Below are positions 15,658 to 25,548 of a DNA stretch of 64,000 nucleotides, piece after piece; the first letter of the stretch is position 1, and each line of letters opens with the position of its first letter. The DNA comes from Acetobacter suratthaniensis (GTDB taxonomy: Bacteria > Pseudomonadota > Alphaproteobacteria > Acetobacterales > Acetobacteraceae), in NCBI RefSeq assembly GCF_017377745.1, contig NZ_JAFVMG010000015.1, positions 1-64,000 on the forward strand, read 5' to 3'. Both the position numbers and the translations under genes were made by a program. Under the pieces are notes generated by a model. That model had not been told where the DNA came from, did no database searches, and was given only the letters and a program-made list of their open reading frames with translations.

Positions 15658-16377
15658 ATGATGATGGGCCGTCTTTTGTCACGGGGCATGCTGGTCGGGG
15701 TTTTCGCGGCTCTGCTGGCGTTTGTTTTCGCCCGTGTTTTTGGCGAACCACAGGTCAACCTCGCCATTGCCTACGAGGCGGCGCAGGCTGCTCTGGCTAA
15801 TGAGCCGCCTGAACCCGAGCTGATAAGCCGGGGCGTGCAGGCGGGCTGGGGCCTGCTGACCGCCACCGTGCTGTATGGCGCGGCCTATGGCGGGGTGTTC
15901 GCCATTGTGTTCAGTTGTGTGTATGGGCGGTTTTCGCGGCTTTGCGCGCGGCCACTGGCTTTGTGGCTGGCCGTGATATGCTGCGTGGTGGCGGTGATCG
16001 TACCCGGTCTCAAATATCCGCCCAACCCGCCCGCCGTGGGTGACCCGGAGACAATCGGTGTGCGCACGGCGGCATATTTCATCATGCTTGGGCTGTCGTT
16101 CTGTTCCGCCATGATCGGGGTGGTGATCGCTCGGCATTTCACGCCCCGTCTGGGTGGCTGGAATGCCAACGTGCTGGGCGTGCTGCTTTATGGCGTGCTG
16201 GTGGCCGGGCTGTCGGCCATGCTGCCTGATATCTCCGAAGTGCCAGCGGATTTTCCTGCACAGGTGCTCTGGCGTTTCAGGGAATCCGCGCTGGGCATGC
16301 AGCTTGTTCTGTGGGCAGCACTGGGGCTGGGTTACGGCGTGCTGGCGGAGCGGGTGCTGGAGCCTGCGCGGGCCTGA
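15658..16377 (+). CDS. cbtA: Cobalt transporter subunit CbtA
   Basis: A 239-residue membrane protein with about five to six hydrophobic segments. The PGLKYPPNPPAVGDPETIG segment (about residues 119-137) is the CbtA hallmark. With CbtB it is predicted to form a cobalt importer, a role known mainly from its genomic link to cobalamin genes. Three ATG codons in a row (15658, 15661, 15664) make the exact start uncertain by two residues. Confidence 0.92.
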   Translation: MMMGRLLSRGMLVGVFAALLAFVFARVFGEPQVNLAIAYEAAQAALANEPPEPELISRGVQAGWGLLTATVLYGAAYGGVFAIVFSCVYGRFSRLCARPLALWLAVICCVVAVIVPGLKYPPNPPAVGDPETIGVRTAAYFIMLGLSFCSAMIGVVIARHFTPRLGGWNANVLGVLLYGVLVAGLSAMLPDISEVPADFPAQVLWRFRESALGMQLVLWAALGLGYGVLAERVLEPARA

Positions 16378-16487
16378 CGCCGTTTTCTGTTCTTTTTTGT
16401 ACGTCATGCCCGGCGGTCTGGTTTACGCGCTGTTCCGGGATGGCGGTTTTTTCGTTTCTTGATTTCACGTAGTCGGCAGGTTTGTTT

Positions 16488-17546
16488 ATGGCACAGCACA
16501 CGCCCATTGGTCTGGATACTGCAACGTCGCCCGTACGGGCACTGACCCATTCGGGCAATTTCCATGTGGATGAAACTCTGGGTTACGTCGTGCTGCACTA
16601 CGCGCTGGCCCCTGAAGGCGACCTGCGTGGCCGCGTACTGGGTACGGCAGCCCCCGACAGGCTTGTGTTCGAGCGTAGCCGTGACAAGACCCGGATCGGG
16701 GCTGCGGATATCGTGTTCGATGTCGGCGGGGTGTATAACCCGCCTGCAGGCCGGTACGACCACCACATGCGCGACAAGCCCCTGCGTGAAGATGGCACGC
16801 CCTATAGTGCTGCGGGTCTGCTCTGGGCGGATTACGGCCGGGCGGCCATTCGCAATATCCTGTCTGCCACCATGGCGGCGGAAGGCACGGAGCTGGACGA
16901 GGCGCGGCTGAACGCCATCTGGCAGGGTGTGGACAAGGGGCTGGTGCTGCCTATCGACCTTGATGATAACGGCGTGGCCAAGATGGGGCGTCTGTCTCTG
17001 GCTGAAATCGTATCCGCCAGCGGCCCGACATGGGATGCCGCCGAACTGTTTGGCCCGCAGGAAGCCGCCCGCCGCGAGACGGAAGGCTTTGCCAATGCCG
17101 CGGCTGCTGTTGCGGCGCATCTGGTCAATGCGGTGGAGCGCGTGCGGGCCAGCCAGAAGGCGGTTACCCGCGTGCTGGAGGCGTTTGCGCAGGCAGAAGA
17201 CAAGCGCATTCTGCTGATGGAAACCGGCATGCCGACCGAAAAGGTCATTTTCGAGCATGATCTGCCGGTGGTGTATGTGGTCTCTCCCGCGCCGAGCGGT
17301 CAGTGGAACATCAAGGCGGTGCCGCCTGCGCGGGGCGAGTTCGGGCAGCGCGTGTCGCTGCCGGATGCCTGGGCCGGGCTGGATGGTCAGGCTCTGGCCG
17401 AAGCTTCGGGCATTGCCGATGCCGTGTTCGCGCATCCGGCCCGTTTTATCTGTGGAGCGGCCACCCGTGAGGGGGCGCTGGCCATGGCCCGCCGGGCGCT
17501 TGAAATTGATGCCGCCAACAAGCAGGCGCAAGCCCCCACGGCCTGA
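16488..17546 (+). CDS. MYG1 family protein (DHH-like nuclease fold)
   Basis: A 352-residue protein of the MYG1 family. It has HSGNFHVDETLG near the N-terminus (His21 to Asp28) and the metal-binding GRYDHH motif (Asp91-His92-His93). Eukaryotic MYG1 is a 3'-5' exoribonuclease; bacterial members are little studied, so only a metal-dependent phosphoesterase or nuclease activity is inferred. The ATG at 16488 has a GGCAGG ribosome site seven bases away; a TTG two codons upstream is less likely. It is not evidently in an operon with cbtA. Confidence 0.85.
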   Translation: MAQHTPIGLDTATSPVRALTHSGNFHVDETLGYVVLHYALAPEGDLRGRVLGTAAPDRLVFERSRDKTRIGAADIVFDVGGVYNPPAGRYDHHMRDKPLREDGTPYSAAGLLWADYGRAAIRNILSATMAAEGTELDEARLNAIWQGVDKGLVLPIDLDDNGVAKMGRLSLAEIVSASGPTWDAAELFGPQEAARRETEGFANAAAAVAAHLVNAVERVRASQKAVTRVLEAFAQAEDKRILLMETGMPTEKVIFEHDLPVVYVVSPAPSGQWNIKAVPPARGEFGQRVSLPDAWAGLDGQALAEASGIADAVFAHPARFICGAATREGALAMARRALEIDAANKQAQAPTA

Positions 17547-17686
17547 AGCTAAGCCTGCGGTGTCTTTGCTCCGCCCTGTATCCGGCCCCACACAGGGGCG
17601 GCTATACAGGGTGGGTTGCCGGGTTTTATCGTAGGAGCAGGGCGGCGTTGCGGACGGGTTTTTGATAGGCCCGGTCAGGAGGCTGT

Positions 17687-18157
17687 GTGGCAGGCAGGTC
17701 GGGCGTTGGAGCGCGTGCAGTGCGGCAGGGCGTATGGGGCCGCCTGCTCCGTGCGCGGCGTGGCGTGGCGGCGCTGGAAGCCGCGCTGATCCTGCCAGTC
17801 ATGATTATTTTTCTGGTCGGTTTCATGGAAACCGGCTGGCAGATGCTGACCGCCATCATGCTCCAGAACGGGGCGGAAGATGCCGCCCGTTTTGTAGAAA
17901 CCGGGCGCACCCCAAAAGGCGGCACCTGTGCGGCCCTGCCTGATCTTGTGGCGGAGGATACGGGGGGTATTCTGCGTGCGGCTCTGGTGCGTGTCAGTGC
18001 CGAGCCACAGCCTGACAGTACGGCTTTTTATACATTCAGTTACACGCAGGCCTATTTTACACCGTGGATGAGCATGCTGCTGGGCCAGCCAGCCATGCGG
18101 CATTCCGTCAGGGTTCTGATCCATGATAATGCGCCAAAAGCCTGCGCGCCCGCGTAG
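17687..18157 (+). CDS. TadE-like pilus assembly protein
   Basis: A 156-residue protein with a basic leader of about 25 residues, then ARRGVAALEAALILPVMIIF (residues about 23-42), the TadE/TadG-type N-terminal helix with the conserved glutamate. The rest is a predicted extracytoplasmic domain. TadE proteins are minor pseudopilins of Flp/Tad pili. The start is a GTG. The 3' end overlaps the next TadE-like gene by 35 bases, so the two form one unit. No tad ATPase, secretin or flp pilin gene is seen in the window. Confidence 0.78.
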   Translation: MAGRSGVGARAVRQGVWGRLLRARRGVAALEAALILPVMIIFLVGFMETGWQMLTAIMLQNGAEDAARFVETGRTPKGGTCAALPDLVAEDTGGILRAALVRVSAEPQPDSTAFYTFSYTQAYFTPWMSMLLGQPAMRHSVRVLIHDNAPKACAPA

Positions 18158-18653
18158 CGGTAATGTGGCGATTGAAGCCGCGCTTGTTTTTTCGCTCTGC
18201 GCCGTGCTGCTGGCGGGCATGGTGGAGGTGGGGCAGGCGCTGCGGCGCTGGTATCAGCTTTCCACCCTGACAGATCATGTCGGGCAGATGATTGCACGGG
18301 CCGATGCGCCCTCAGCCGCTTTTATCCAGACCGTGCTGCATAACGAGCAGACCCTGCCTGTTCTGGTGCAGGGAGGGGCTGTGTTGCAGCTTGGCATTAT
18401 TACGGTTCAGCCAGCCCCCTCTGGTGCGCCCGGCGGGCAGGCCATCACGCGTTACGGGCCTGATGCGGCGGGGGGCTGCACCCCGCATGACCCGGCGGCC
18501 GGGCTGTCTGCCCTGTCAGGTGTGGCAGGGACTTTTGTGGTGGTGCAGGGCTGCATACCCGCGCAGCCTAGCCGGATTCTGGGGGGTGGTTTGCTGCCAA
18601 CGCTCTACAGTAGCGCCGTTTTTGCACTGAAAGCGCCGTTGACGCTCAGGTGA
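18123..18653 (+). CDS. TadE-like pilus assembly protein, second copy
   Basis: A 176-residue protein with the pseudopilin-like segment SGNVAIEAALVFSLCAVLLA (residues about 12-31) and a secreted remainder containing two cysteines. It overlaps the preceding TadE-like gene. ATG codons at 18123 and 18129 are both possible starts. Function by family: minor pseudopilin or surface-assembly component. An RND efflux operon follows after about 190 bases. Confidence 0.75.
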   Translation: MIMRQKPARPRSGNVAIEAALVFSLCAVLLAGMVEVGQALRRWYQLSTLTDHVGQMIARADAPSAAFIQTVLHNEQTLPVLVQGGAVLQLGIITVQPAPSGAPGGQAITRYGPDAAGGCTPHDPAAGLSALSGVAGTFVVVQGCIPAQPSRILGGGLLPTLYSSAVFALKAPLTLR

Positions 18654-18839
18654 TGTGAGTAAGTCTTAACAGTCTGTAATAAAAATTTTATGTCGCTTCA
18701 AAATGCGCGGTTTTCTCCGGTTTTGCCAGAGAGGCCGGGTCAATGCGTCTTGGCTGTTCGAAAAAAACCGGACTAGAAAGAATGCCATGACGATCCTATG
18801 CCGCTCAGCGGTCTGCGCCGGATACAGGAGCATGGCCGT

Positions 18840-21800
18840 ATGAATCAGATTGTTCTCGTCGCGCTCAAACGGCCGTACACTTTTGTAGTACTGTCGATTT
18901 TGATTCTGGTGTTTGGCGTCCGTGCGGTCGTCAGGACGCCTACCGACGTGTTCCCTAGCATCCGCATTCCTGTTGTGGCGGCGGTGTGGACCTATACCGG
19001 TCTGATGCCCGAGGACATGTCAGGGCGGATCATCTATTATTACGAACGCGCCCTGACAGCGACGGTCGGCAATATCGAGCATATCGAGAGCCAGTCGTAC
19101 TACGGCCGTGGGATCGTGAAGATCTTTTTCCAGCCCGGCACGGATACCGCCGTGGCGCAGGCGCAGGTGACGGCTGTTTCGCAGACCGTCATCAAGCAGA
19201 TGCCCACCGGCAGTACGCCGCCGCTGATTATGGCGATGGATGCCTCATCAGTTCCGGTTCTGACACTTCAGGTGTCGTCAGACCACATGACGGCGTCCGA
19301 AATTTACGACATGGCCTCCAATCTGGTGCGCCCGGCACTGGTTTCGGTGGCGGGGGCGGCTATTCCCAATCCGTATGGGGGTGAGCCGGGCAATGTCATG
19401 GTGGATCTCGACCCCACCAAGCTGCTGGCCCACAGGCTGTCGGCCACGGATGTGACAGCCGCACTGGCCAAGCAGAATATCGTGTTGCCCGCCGGTGATC
19501 AGCGGATCGGTAATTTTGACTGGATGGTGCAGAGCAACGCTTCGCCCACAGAGCTTGAGGCGTTCAACGACCTGCCGATCAAGCAGGTTGGCAATTCGGT
19601 CATCCATCTGCGGGATGTGGCGTGGGTGCATCGGGGCGGGCCACCGCAGACCAACCTCGTGCTGGTCAAGGGCCAGCAGGGTGTTCTGATCGTTATCATG
19701 AAGGCGGGCAACGCCTCTACGCTGGATGTGGTGGCGGGGGTCAAGAAACTGCTGCCCGGTATTGTCAAAACCCTGCCGGATGGCGTGCGGATTGATGTCA
19801 TTAGCGATGCCTCCACTTTTGTGAAGGAATCCGTGCGCGACGTGGTGCAGGAAATGGTGACCGCCGCCGTGCTGACCGGGCTTGTGGTGCTGCTGTTTCT
19901 GGGGTCGTGGCGTTCTACCGTTATTATTGCCACCTCCATCCCGCTGGCCATGCTGTGCTCCATTATCGGGCTGAACTGGGCGGGGCAGACCATCAACGTC
20001 ATGACGCTGGGTGGTCTGGCGCTGGCCGTTGGTATTCTGGTGGATGACGCAACCGTCATGATCGAGAATATCGACGCCCATCTGGCGCAGCAGAAAAATC
20101 TGGAACAGGCCATTATTGATGCAGCCAACCAGATTGTGGTGCCAACATTTGTTTCCACCCTGTGTATCTGCATTGTGTGGATGCCGCTTTTTCAGCTTAC
20201 CGGGGTAACGGGCTGGCTGTTCACGCCTATGGCAGAAGCGATTATTTTCGCCATGCTGGCATCGTTCATCCTGTCGCGCACACTGGTGCCGACCATGGCC
20301 AAATACATGCTGGCCGGGCAGGAAAGCCAGCATGGTGCCGGGCATGGTGCGCCATCCGGCCCGCAGCCTGCGGGTGTGCGTGGTTTTCTGGTGCGGTTCC
20401 AACGTGGGTTCGAACGCGGGTTCGAGCGTTTCCGTCATGCCTACAAGGCGCTGCTGGATACGCTGATCGGCCTTGGCGGGCGCTTTGTCGGCGGGTTTTT
20501 GCTGGCGGCGGTCGCCTCGCTCGGGCTGCTGTTTTTTGTCGGGCAGGATTTCTTTCCTGAAATCAATTCCGATGTGCTGGCTATGCACATGCGTGCACCT
20601 ATTGGCACGAGGCTGGAGGAATCCGGCAAAATTTCGCAATTGGTCAATGCCGAGATCGCGCGTCTGCTGCCCGGTCAGGTTGTGTCGATTGTCGATAACT
20701 GCGGCTTGCCGTTCAGCCCGCTTAACCAGACCTATATCCCCACCCCCACAGTGGGCACACAGGATTGCGATCTGACCATTTCGCTGCGTAATCCCGAATC
20801 CCCCGTGGCGGAATACCGCGCCATTCTGCGCAAGGGGCTGGCGCGCGCCTTCCCCGGCACGGAAATGACCTTCCAGCCTGCTGACCTGACGGCAAAAATC
20901 CTCAATTTCGGTTCACCCGCCCCTCTGGATGTGCAGGTGGTCGGGCGTGCGCTCAAGGACAACTTTGCTTTTGCCAACCGTGTTGCCGCCCGGCTGCGGC
21001 GTATTCCCGGCGTGGTGGATGTGAGCGTGCAGGAGCCGATGACCCAGCCGACCCTGCATATCCGCACCCGCCGCCGCTACGCTCTGGGCACGGGGATTAC
21101 GGAAGCTGATGTGGCCAACAATATGCTGGTTGCGCTGTCGGGCAGTTCGCAGGTGGGGCAGGTTTACTGGCTTGATCCCGCTACCGGGGTTTCGCACCTG
21201 ATTGATATTCAGACCCCCGCTCCCTATCTGCAGACCCTCAACAGCCTTGAGCTGCTGCCGGTTGACCATGAAGGCGGCAATGCGGGCGGTGCGCCCCCGG
21301 CGCTGCTGGGCGGGCTGAGCCAGATTACCGCCACCGGCACCCCGGCCGAGATTTCGCATTACAACATCATGCCCGCCATCAACATCTACGCCTCCAACGA
21401 AGGGGTGGATCTGGGCACGGTGGCGCGGCAGGTGGCCCGCGTGGTGGATGAGGAACGCACCAACCTGCCGCACTCTTCTTCCATGAGTGTGTATGGTCAG
21501 GGCGTGACCATGAACTGGGCCTATGCCGAACTGCTGGGCGGGCTGGCCATGTCCATTCTGCTTGTCTACCTGATTGCGGTGGTCAATTTTCAGTCATGGC
21601 TTGACCCGTTCATTATCATTACCGCGCTGCCCGGTGCGCTGGGGGGCATTGCCTGGGCGCTGTTCCTGACTGGCACGGCCCTGTCTGTTCCCGCATTGAC
21701 CGGAGCGATCATGTGCATGGGCACGGCTACGGCCAACTCCATTCTGGTGGTGTCCTTTGCGCGGGATGAGCTGGCCCGCCACGGCAATGCCGTGAAAGCG

Positions 21801-22040
21801 GCGCTGGATGCCGGGTTTGAGCGTATCCGGCCGGTGTTGATGACGGCATCGGCCATGATTGTGGGCATGCTGCCCATGTCCATGAGCAATTCACAGAACG
21901 CGCCGCTGGGCCGCGCCGTTATTGGCGGGCTGACAGTGGCAACCCTTGCCACGCTGCTGTTCGTGCCGTGTGTGTTTGCCCTGCTGCATGGCCGCAGGCG
22001 CAAAGCGGGGGAAGATAATCAGGCGGGAGAGCCAGCATGA
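18840..22040 (+). CDS. RND efflux transporter, inner membrane permease
   Basis: A 1066-residue RND-family pump with 12 predicted membrane helices and two large periplasmic loops (about 35-330 and 560-860). The proton-relay acidic pair is Val401-Asp402-Asp403 in GILVDDATVMIEN, and the FFPEINSD motif opens the second large loop. It exports drugs, solvents or metabolites by proton antiport, as a trimer joined to the adaptor and outer membrane channel encoded next. The ATG at 18840 has a GGAG ribosome site nine bases away; the open frame extends 14 codons more. Order here is RND, then adaptor, then channel. No adjacent regulator is present, so specificity is unknown. Confidence 0.93.
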   Translation: MNQIVLVALKRPYTFVVLSILILVFGVRAVVRTPTDVFPSIRIPVVAAVWTYTGLMPEDMSGRIIYYYERALTATVGNIEHIESQSYYGRGIVKIFFQPGTDTAVAQAQVTAVSQTVIKQMPTGSTPPLIMAMDASSVPVLTLQVSSDHMTASEIYDMASNLVRPALVSVAGAAIPNPYGGEPGNVMVDLDPTKLLAHRLSATDVTAALAKQNIVLPAGDQRIGNFDWMVQSNASPTELEAFNDLPIKQVGNSVIHLRDVAWVHRGGPPQTNLVLVKGQQGVLIVIMKAGNASTLDVVAGVKKLLPGIVKTLPDGVRIDVISDASTFVKESVRDVVQEMVTAAVLTGLVVLLFLGSWRSTVIIATSIPLAMLCSIIGLNWAGQTINVMTLGGLALAVGILVDDATVMIENIDAHLAQQKNLEQAIIDAANQIVVPTFVSTLCICIVWMPLFQLTGVTGWLFTPMAEAIIFAMLASFILSRTLVPTMAKYMLAGQESQHGAGHGAPSGPQPAGVRGFLVRFQRGFERGFERFRHAYKALLDTLIGLGGRFVGGFLLAAVASLGLLFFVGQDFFPEINSDVLAMHMRAPIGTRLEESGKISQLVNAEIARLLPGQVVSIVDNCGLPFSPLNQTYIPTPTVGTQDCDLTISLRNPESPVAEYRAILRKGLARAFPGTEMTFQPADLTAKILNFGSPAPLDVQVVGRALKDNFAFANRVAARLRRIPGVVDVSVQEPMTQPTLHIRTRRRYALGTGITEADVANNMLVALSGSSQVGQVYWLDPATGVSHLIDIQTPAPYLQTLNSLELLPVDHEGGNAGGAPPALLGGLSQITATGTPAEISHYNIMPAINIYASNEGVDLGTVARQVARVVDEERTNLPHSSSMSVYGQGVTMNWAYAELLGGLAMSILLVYLIAVVNFQSWLDPFIIITALPGALGGIAWALFLTGTALSVPALTGAIMCMGTATANSILVVSFARDELARHGNAVKAALDAGFERIRPVLMTASAMIVGMLPMSMSNSQNAPLGRAVIGGLTVATLATLLFVPCVFALLHGRRRKAGEDNQAGEPA

Positions 22041-23506
22041 ACGACCACAGACCGGCCCCCCCGGCATCGGGCGGGCAGAACGGCCAGCCGGATGGCGCAC
22101 CGGTGACAGCGGGCCGCGGGCATGTCTCCCCCAGAGCGCGCCTGATCCTGACCCTGCTTGCAGGCGGCGCACTGGCGCTGGCCTGTGGCGGCGTTGTCTG
22201 GCGGCATATCAATTATGACAAGGTAGCCCGCGCCACGGCCGAGGCCGCTCTGCCGCATGTGCAGGTGATCCAGCCCGCTCCCGGCCCTGATACCCGTAAG
22301 CTCGACCTGCCCGCCAATATTGCCGCGTGGTATCAGGCCCCGATCTATGCGCAGGTCTCGGGCTACGTGAAAATGTGGTACAAGGATATCGGCGCGCATG
22401 TGCATGCGGGCGATCTTCTGGCCGAAATCGACACACCGGGTCTGGACGCGCAATACGCTGCGGCCACCGCCAATCTGGATGTAGCGCTGGCGCGTTACAA
22501 GTTGGCCCAGATTACGGCACGGCGCTGGAAGGCGCTGGAAGGCACGCAGGCTGTTTCCCAGCAGGAAGTGGATGTGCAGGCCGCCAATGCCGAGGCCGAA
22601 CAGGCGCAGGTTGAGGCCGCCCGGCATGAAATGGAGCGGTTCAAGGCGCTGGAAGGTTTCAAGCGTATTGTCGCGCCGTTTGATGGGATTGTGACCGCGC
22701 GTATGGCCGATGTGGGCGATTACGTGAATGCGGGCCGGGGCGATGTCGGCTCCAGCGGTAATGCCACGGAACTGTTTTCGGTGGCGGATGTACATGCCAT
22801 GCGCGTGTTCGTGGCCGTACCGCAGGATTATGCGGATGTCATCTCTCCCCGCCTGACGGCCACCCTCTCTTTGCCGCAGTTTCCCCGCCGTGTTTTCGAG
22901 GCGCGGTATCTGGCCACCGCTACGGCTTTCAGTCCCGGCACACGCACGGTCAATACCGAGCTAATGGTGGATAACCCCAATGGCGAGCTGTGGCCGAACT
23001 CCTATGCCACCGCGCATTTTGAAGCACCCGGTACCCCCGGTGTGCTGATTCTGCCTGAAGGGGCGGTGCTTTTTCGCGCGCAGGGCACGCAGGTTGCCTT
23101 GGTGGATTCAACGGATCATGTACATCTTGTGCCGGTGCAGGTGGGCACGATTTACGGCACCACGCTGGAAATCCTGTCCGGGCTGAAGGCGAATGACCGG
23201 GTAATCAACAACCCGTCCGCCGGGTTGCTGGATGGGGACAAGGTGCTGATTGTGCCAGCCACGCGCGGGTATAATGCGCCGGTTTATCCGCCTGCGGCTC
23301 CTGTTGCTCCGCTGGCGCCCCAGCCTCATGCGCCAACACCGGCGGCACCTTCACCCTCACCCACGCCGGAAGCTGGTCAGCTACACGGGTCATTGCATGG
23401 CCACCTGTCCGGCCCGGCGGGCCGGAGCGGGCATGAGAGCCAGCCCGATAACGTACGTGCCATGCCAGAGGAACGCTCTGTGCCAGAAGCGGGCGGACAG
23501 CGGTAA
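22037..23506 (+). CDS. RND efflux periplasmic adaptor (membrane fusion protein)
   Basis: A 489-residue membrane fusion protein. A membrane anchor lies at about residues 36-55, followed by the barrel-sandwich start IYAQVSGYVKMWYKDIGAHV, an alpha-hairpin (about 140-210), and beta-barrel plus proximal domains. It joins the inner membrane pump to the outer membrane channel. Its ATG overlaps the pump stop by four bases. The last 75 or so residues are a Pro/Ala/His/Gly-rich tail not found in typical adaptors, probably disordered in the periplasm. Confidence 0.92.
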   Translation: MNDHRPAPPASGGQNGQPDGAPVTAGRGHVSPRARLILTLLAGGALALACGGVVWRHINYDKVARATAEAALPHVQVIQPAPGPDTRKLDLPANIAAWYQAPIYAQVSGYVKMWYKDIGAHVHAGDLLAEIDTPGLDAQYAAATANLDVALARYKLAQITARRWKALEGTQAVSQQEVDVQAANAEAEQAQVEAARHEMERFKALEGFKRIVAPFDGIVTARMADVGDYVNAGRGDVGSSGNATELFSVADVHAMRVFVAVPQDYADVISPRLTATLSLPQFPRRVFEARYLATATAFSPGTRTVNTELMVDNPNGELWPNSYATAHFEAPGTPGVLILPEGAVLFRAQGTQVALVDSTDHVHLVPVQVGTIYGTTLEILSGLKANDRVINNPSAGLLDGDKVLIVPATRGYNAPVYPPAAPVAPLAPQPHAPTPAAPSPSPTPEAGQLHGSLHGHLSGPAGRSGHESQPDNVRAMPEERSVPEAGGQR

Positions 23507-25089
23507 TGCGCCGTTTGCGGCCCCTGCGCAGGCCCATGCGGAACGCGCGTGCCATCGGGGGGGCCGCTCTGCTGGCCCTGACACTCAATGGGTGCGACAT
23601 GGCCCCCGCCTACCATCCCGCACAACTGGTGTACCCACCGGACTGGGAAGGGCAGGGGGTGATCGGCTATGGCCACCCTGATGAGACAGCGTTCCGCCCG
23701 GATTGGTGGACGGCTTTTGGTGACCCGGAACTCAACAGGCTGGAACAGCAGGCCCTGGCCGCCAACCCGGACCTGCAAGCCACGGCTGAAGCCTTTACGC
23801 AGGCGCGGGATGTCGCAGCTCAGGTCGCAGCCCATCTTTACCCCCAGATTGAGGGCATGGCCGGGGGCGAGCGCTACAAATCGTCGCACCACAGGCTGTG
23901 GCGTGGTGCGGGGGCTACTGGCCCGGCCTATATGTCGTCCGAGCAGTATCAGGCCGCCGCGACATGGGAGCCGGATTTCTGGTCTGCCATTCGTAACCGC
24001 AAGCGCATGGCCGAGCAGTCGGCCCAGCAGCAGGCGGCGGATTATGCTGTTGCCCGTCTGGCGCTGGAGGCCGAGGTCGCGCGCGACTACGTTGCCTTGC
24101 GTGGGTTTGATGCGCAGGATGCGGTCTATCGGGATTCCATCCGCTACTACAGTCTGGCCGTGCATATTACCCGGCTGCGTCTGGCCGGGGCCATTTCCGC
24201 CGGGCTGGATGTCTCCCGCGCCGAAACCCAGCTTGCCTCCACGCAGGCGCGCGAGACGGATATCCATGCCAGCCGCGACGTGATGGAGCATGCGCTGGCC
24301 ATTCTGGTCAATCAGGCGCCAGCGGCCTTTCATATCGCCCCGCGTGACCGGATCGACCTGACAGATGTGCAGCCTTCGGCAGGGCTTCCGTCCACCCTGC
24401 TGGAACGCAGGCCCGACATTGCCTCCGCCGAGCGTGCGATGGCGCAGGCTAACCGGGCTATCGGGGTTTCACGTGCGGCGTTTTACCCGCATGTGACTTT
24501 TAACGCCATGACGGGGTTCATGGATAACGGGTTTGACCTCGCCACGCTGTCCAACTCCATGTACCAGTTTGGCGCACAGGCCGTGCTGCCGCTGTTTCAG
24601 GGCGGGGTGCGCCGGGCGGAACTGCAGCGGGCATGGTCGCAGTATCGTCAGGCGGAAGACCGCTATCGCGGCACGGTGCTTGATGCCTTTGCCGAGGTGG
24701 AAGACGGGCTGACCAACGTCAATCGCCTGCGTACGGAAACGGATCAGGCGCGTCAGGCCGTGGAAGCCGCCCTGCGTACGCAGAACATGACCATGGCGCT
24801 CTATACGGGCGGGCTGACCAATTATCTGGATGTGGTGGTGGCGCAGCAGGCTGCCCTGAGTGCGCGCATAACCCTTGTGCAGGTGGATGCCCGCCAGCAT
24901 CAGGCCTCGGTCGCACTCATTACCGCACTGGGTGGTGGCTGGTCGCGCAAGGCGTTGCCGTCTGAAGGGGCTATCCGCCCGTTTGGCCCGCTGCAATACG
25001 GCAATCTGCGGTCGCCCGCGCCGGTTGGCGGGGTGGATGGCACGCAACATGCAGGCGATACCAACCTGAGCACCATGCCCGCGCACTGA
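23506..25089 (+). CDS. Efflux outer membrane lipoprotein (OprM/NodT family)
   Basis: A 527-residue TolC-like outer membrane factor. The signal peptide ends in a lipobox LTLNGC with lipidation at Cys30. Two repeats of the OEP domain (about 75-270 and 285-480) are typical, including LLERRPDIASAERAMAQANR and GVSRAAFYPHVT. It completes the tripartite efflux system. The start codon overlaps the adaptor stop (TAATG). The C-terminal 50 residues are low-complexity. Confidence 0.93.
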   Translation: MRRLRPLRRPMRNARAIGGAALLALTLNGCDMAPAYHPAQLVYPPDWEGQGVIGYGHPDETAFRPDWWTAFGDPELNRLEQQALAANPDLQATAEAFTQARDVAAQVAAHLYPQIEGMAGGERYKSSHHRLWRGAGATGPAYMSSEQYQAAATWEPDFWSAIRNRKRMAEQSAQQQAADYAVARLALEAEVARDYVALRGFDAQDAVYRDSIRYYSLAVHITRLRLAGAISAGLDVSRAETQLASTQARETDIHASRDVMEHALAILVNQAPAAFHIAPRDRIDLTDVQPSAGLPSTLLERRPDIASAERAMAQANRAIGVSRAAFYPHVTFNAMTGFMDNGFDLATLSNSMYQFGAQAVLPLFQGGVRRAELQRAWSQYRQAEDRYRGTVLDAFAEVEDGLTNVNRLRTETDQARQAVEAALRTQNMTMALYTGGLTNYLDVVVAQQAALSARITLVQVDARQHQASVALITALGGGWSRKALPSEGAIRPFGPLQYGNLRSPAPVGGVDGTQHAGDTNLSTMPAH

Positions 25090-25116
25090 ATGGGCGCGGG
25101 GCAGGGCAGTGGGTTA

Positions 25117-25548
25117 TCAGGCCGGAGGAAGGGCTACGTAGGCTCTGGCCACCAGCCTGAGTGTATCGCGGTGCAGGAGCGCTCCGAAAACCAGCGGCAC
25201 ACTGGCCGCTGTGGTAATGACCACCTGCTTTAGGGCGGGGTCATACACGCAGGCAGGCGGTGTGACCGCCGCGTGGAAAAGCGTATTCGGGTTGAAATTG
25301 GCGGCAAAAATCTGCCCGCTATGGGCGCAGGTGGCATCGGGCGGGGTATCGGCCCCCAGTGTGCGCATCTGGGCTGCGACAAGGCTGCCCACGGCATCGG
25401 CCCCGGTCTGGAGCCGTTGTTTGACAATATAACCGCGTGCCAGATCCAGCCCCATAGCCCCCAGTAGCAGAAACACCGGGAGTACGATGGCGGTGATAAT
25501 TGCCACCACTCCCCGGTTGTCCATGCGTGGCACCCGGATAGGGTTCAC
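25117..25548 (-). CDS. TadG-like pilus assembly protein
   Basis: A 143-residue protein with the TadG-type N-terminal segment DNRGVVAIITAIVLPVFLLL (residues about 10-29) followed by GAMGLDLARGYIVKQRLQTGADAV, the standard Tad pilin-like continuation (seen as two stretches). It is much shorter than full-length TadG and lacks a von Willebrand A domain. The GTG start at 25548 overlaps the stop of the upstream gene by four bases; an ATG at 25524 is an alternative. It converges with the efflux operon. Confidence 0.75.
   Translation of the reverse strand: MNPIRVPRMDNRGVVAIITAIVLPVFLLLGAMGLDLARGYIVKQRLQTGADAVGSLVAAQMRTLGADTPPDATCAHSGQIFAANFNPNTLFHAAVTPPACVYDPALKQVVITTAASVPLVFGALLHRDTLRLVARAYVALPPA

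Noticed and set aside
19278..20639. Long open frame of 453 codons on the minus strand inside the RND gene
   Set aside because: It is a GC-rich antisense shadow with no domain, and the plus-strand RND protein is certain there.
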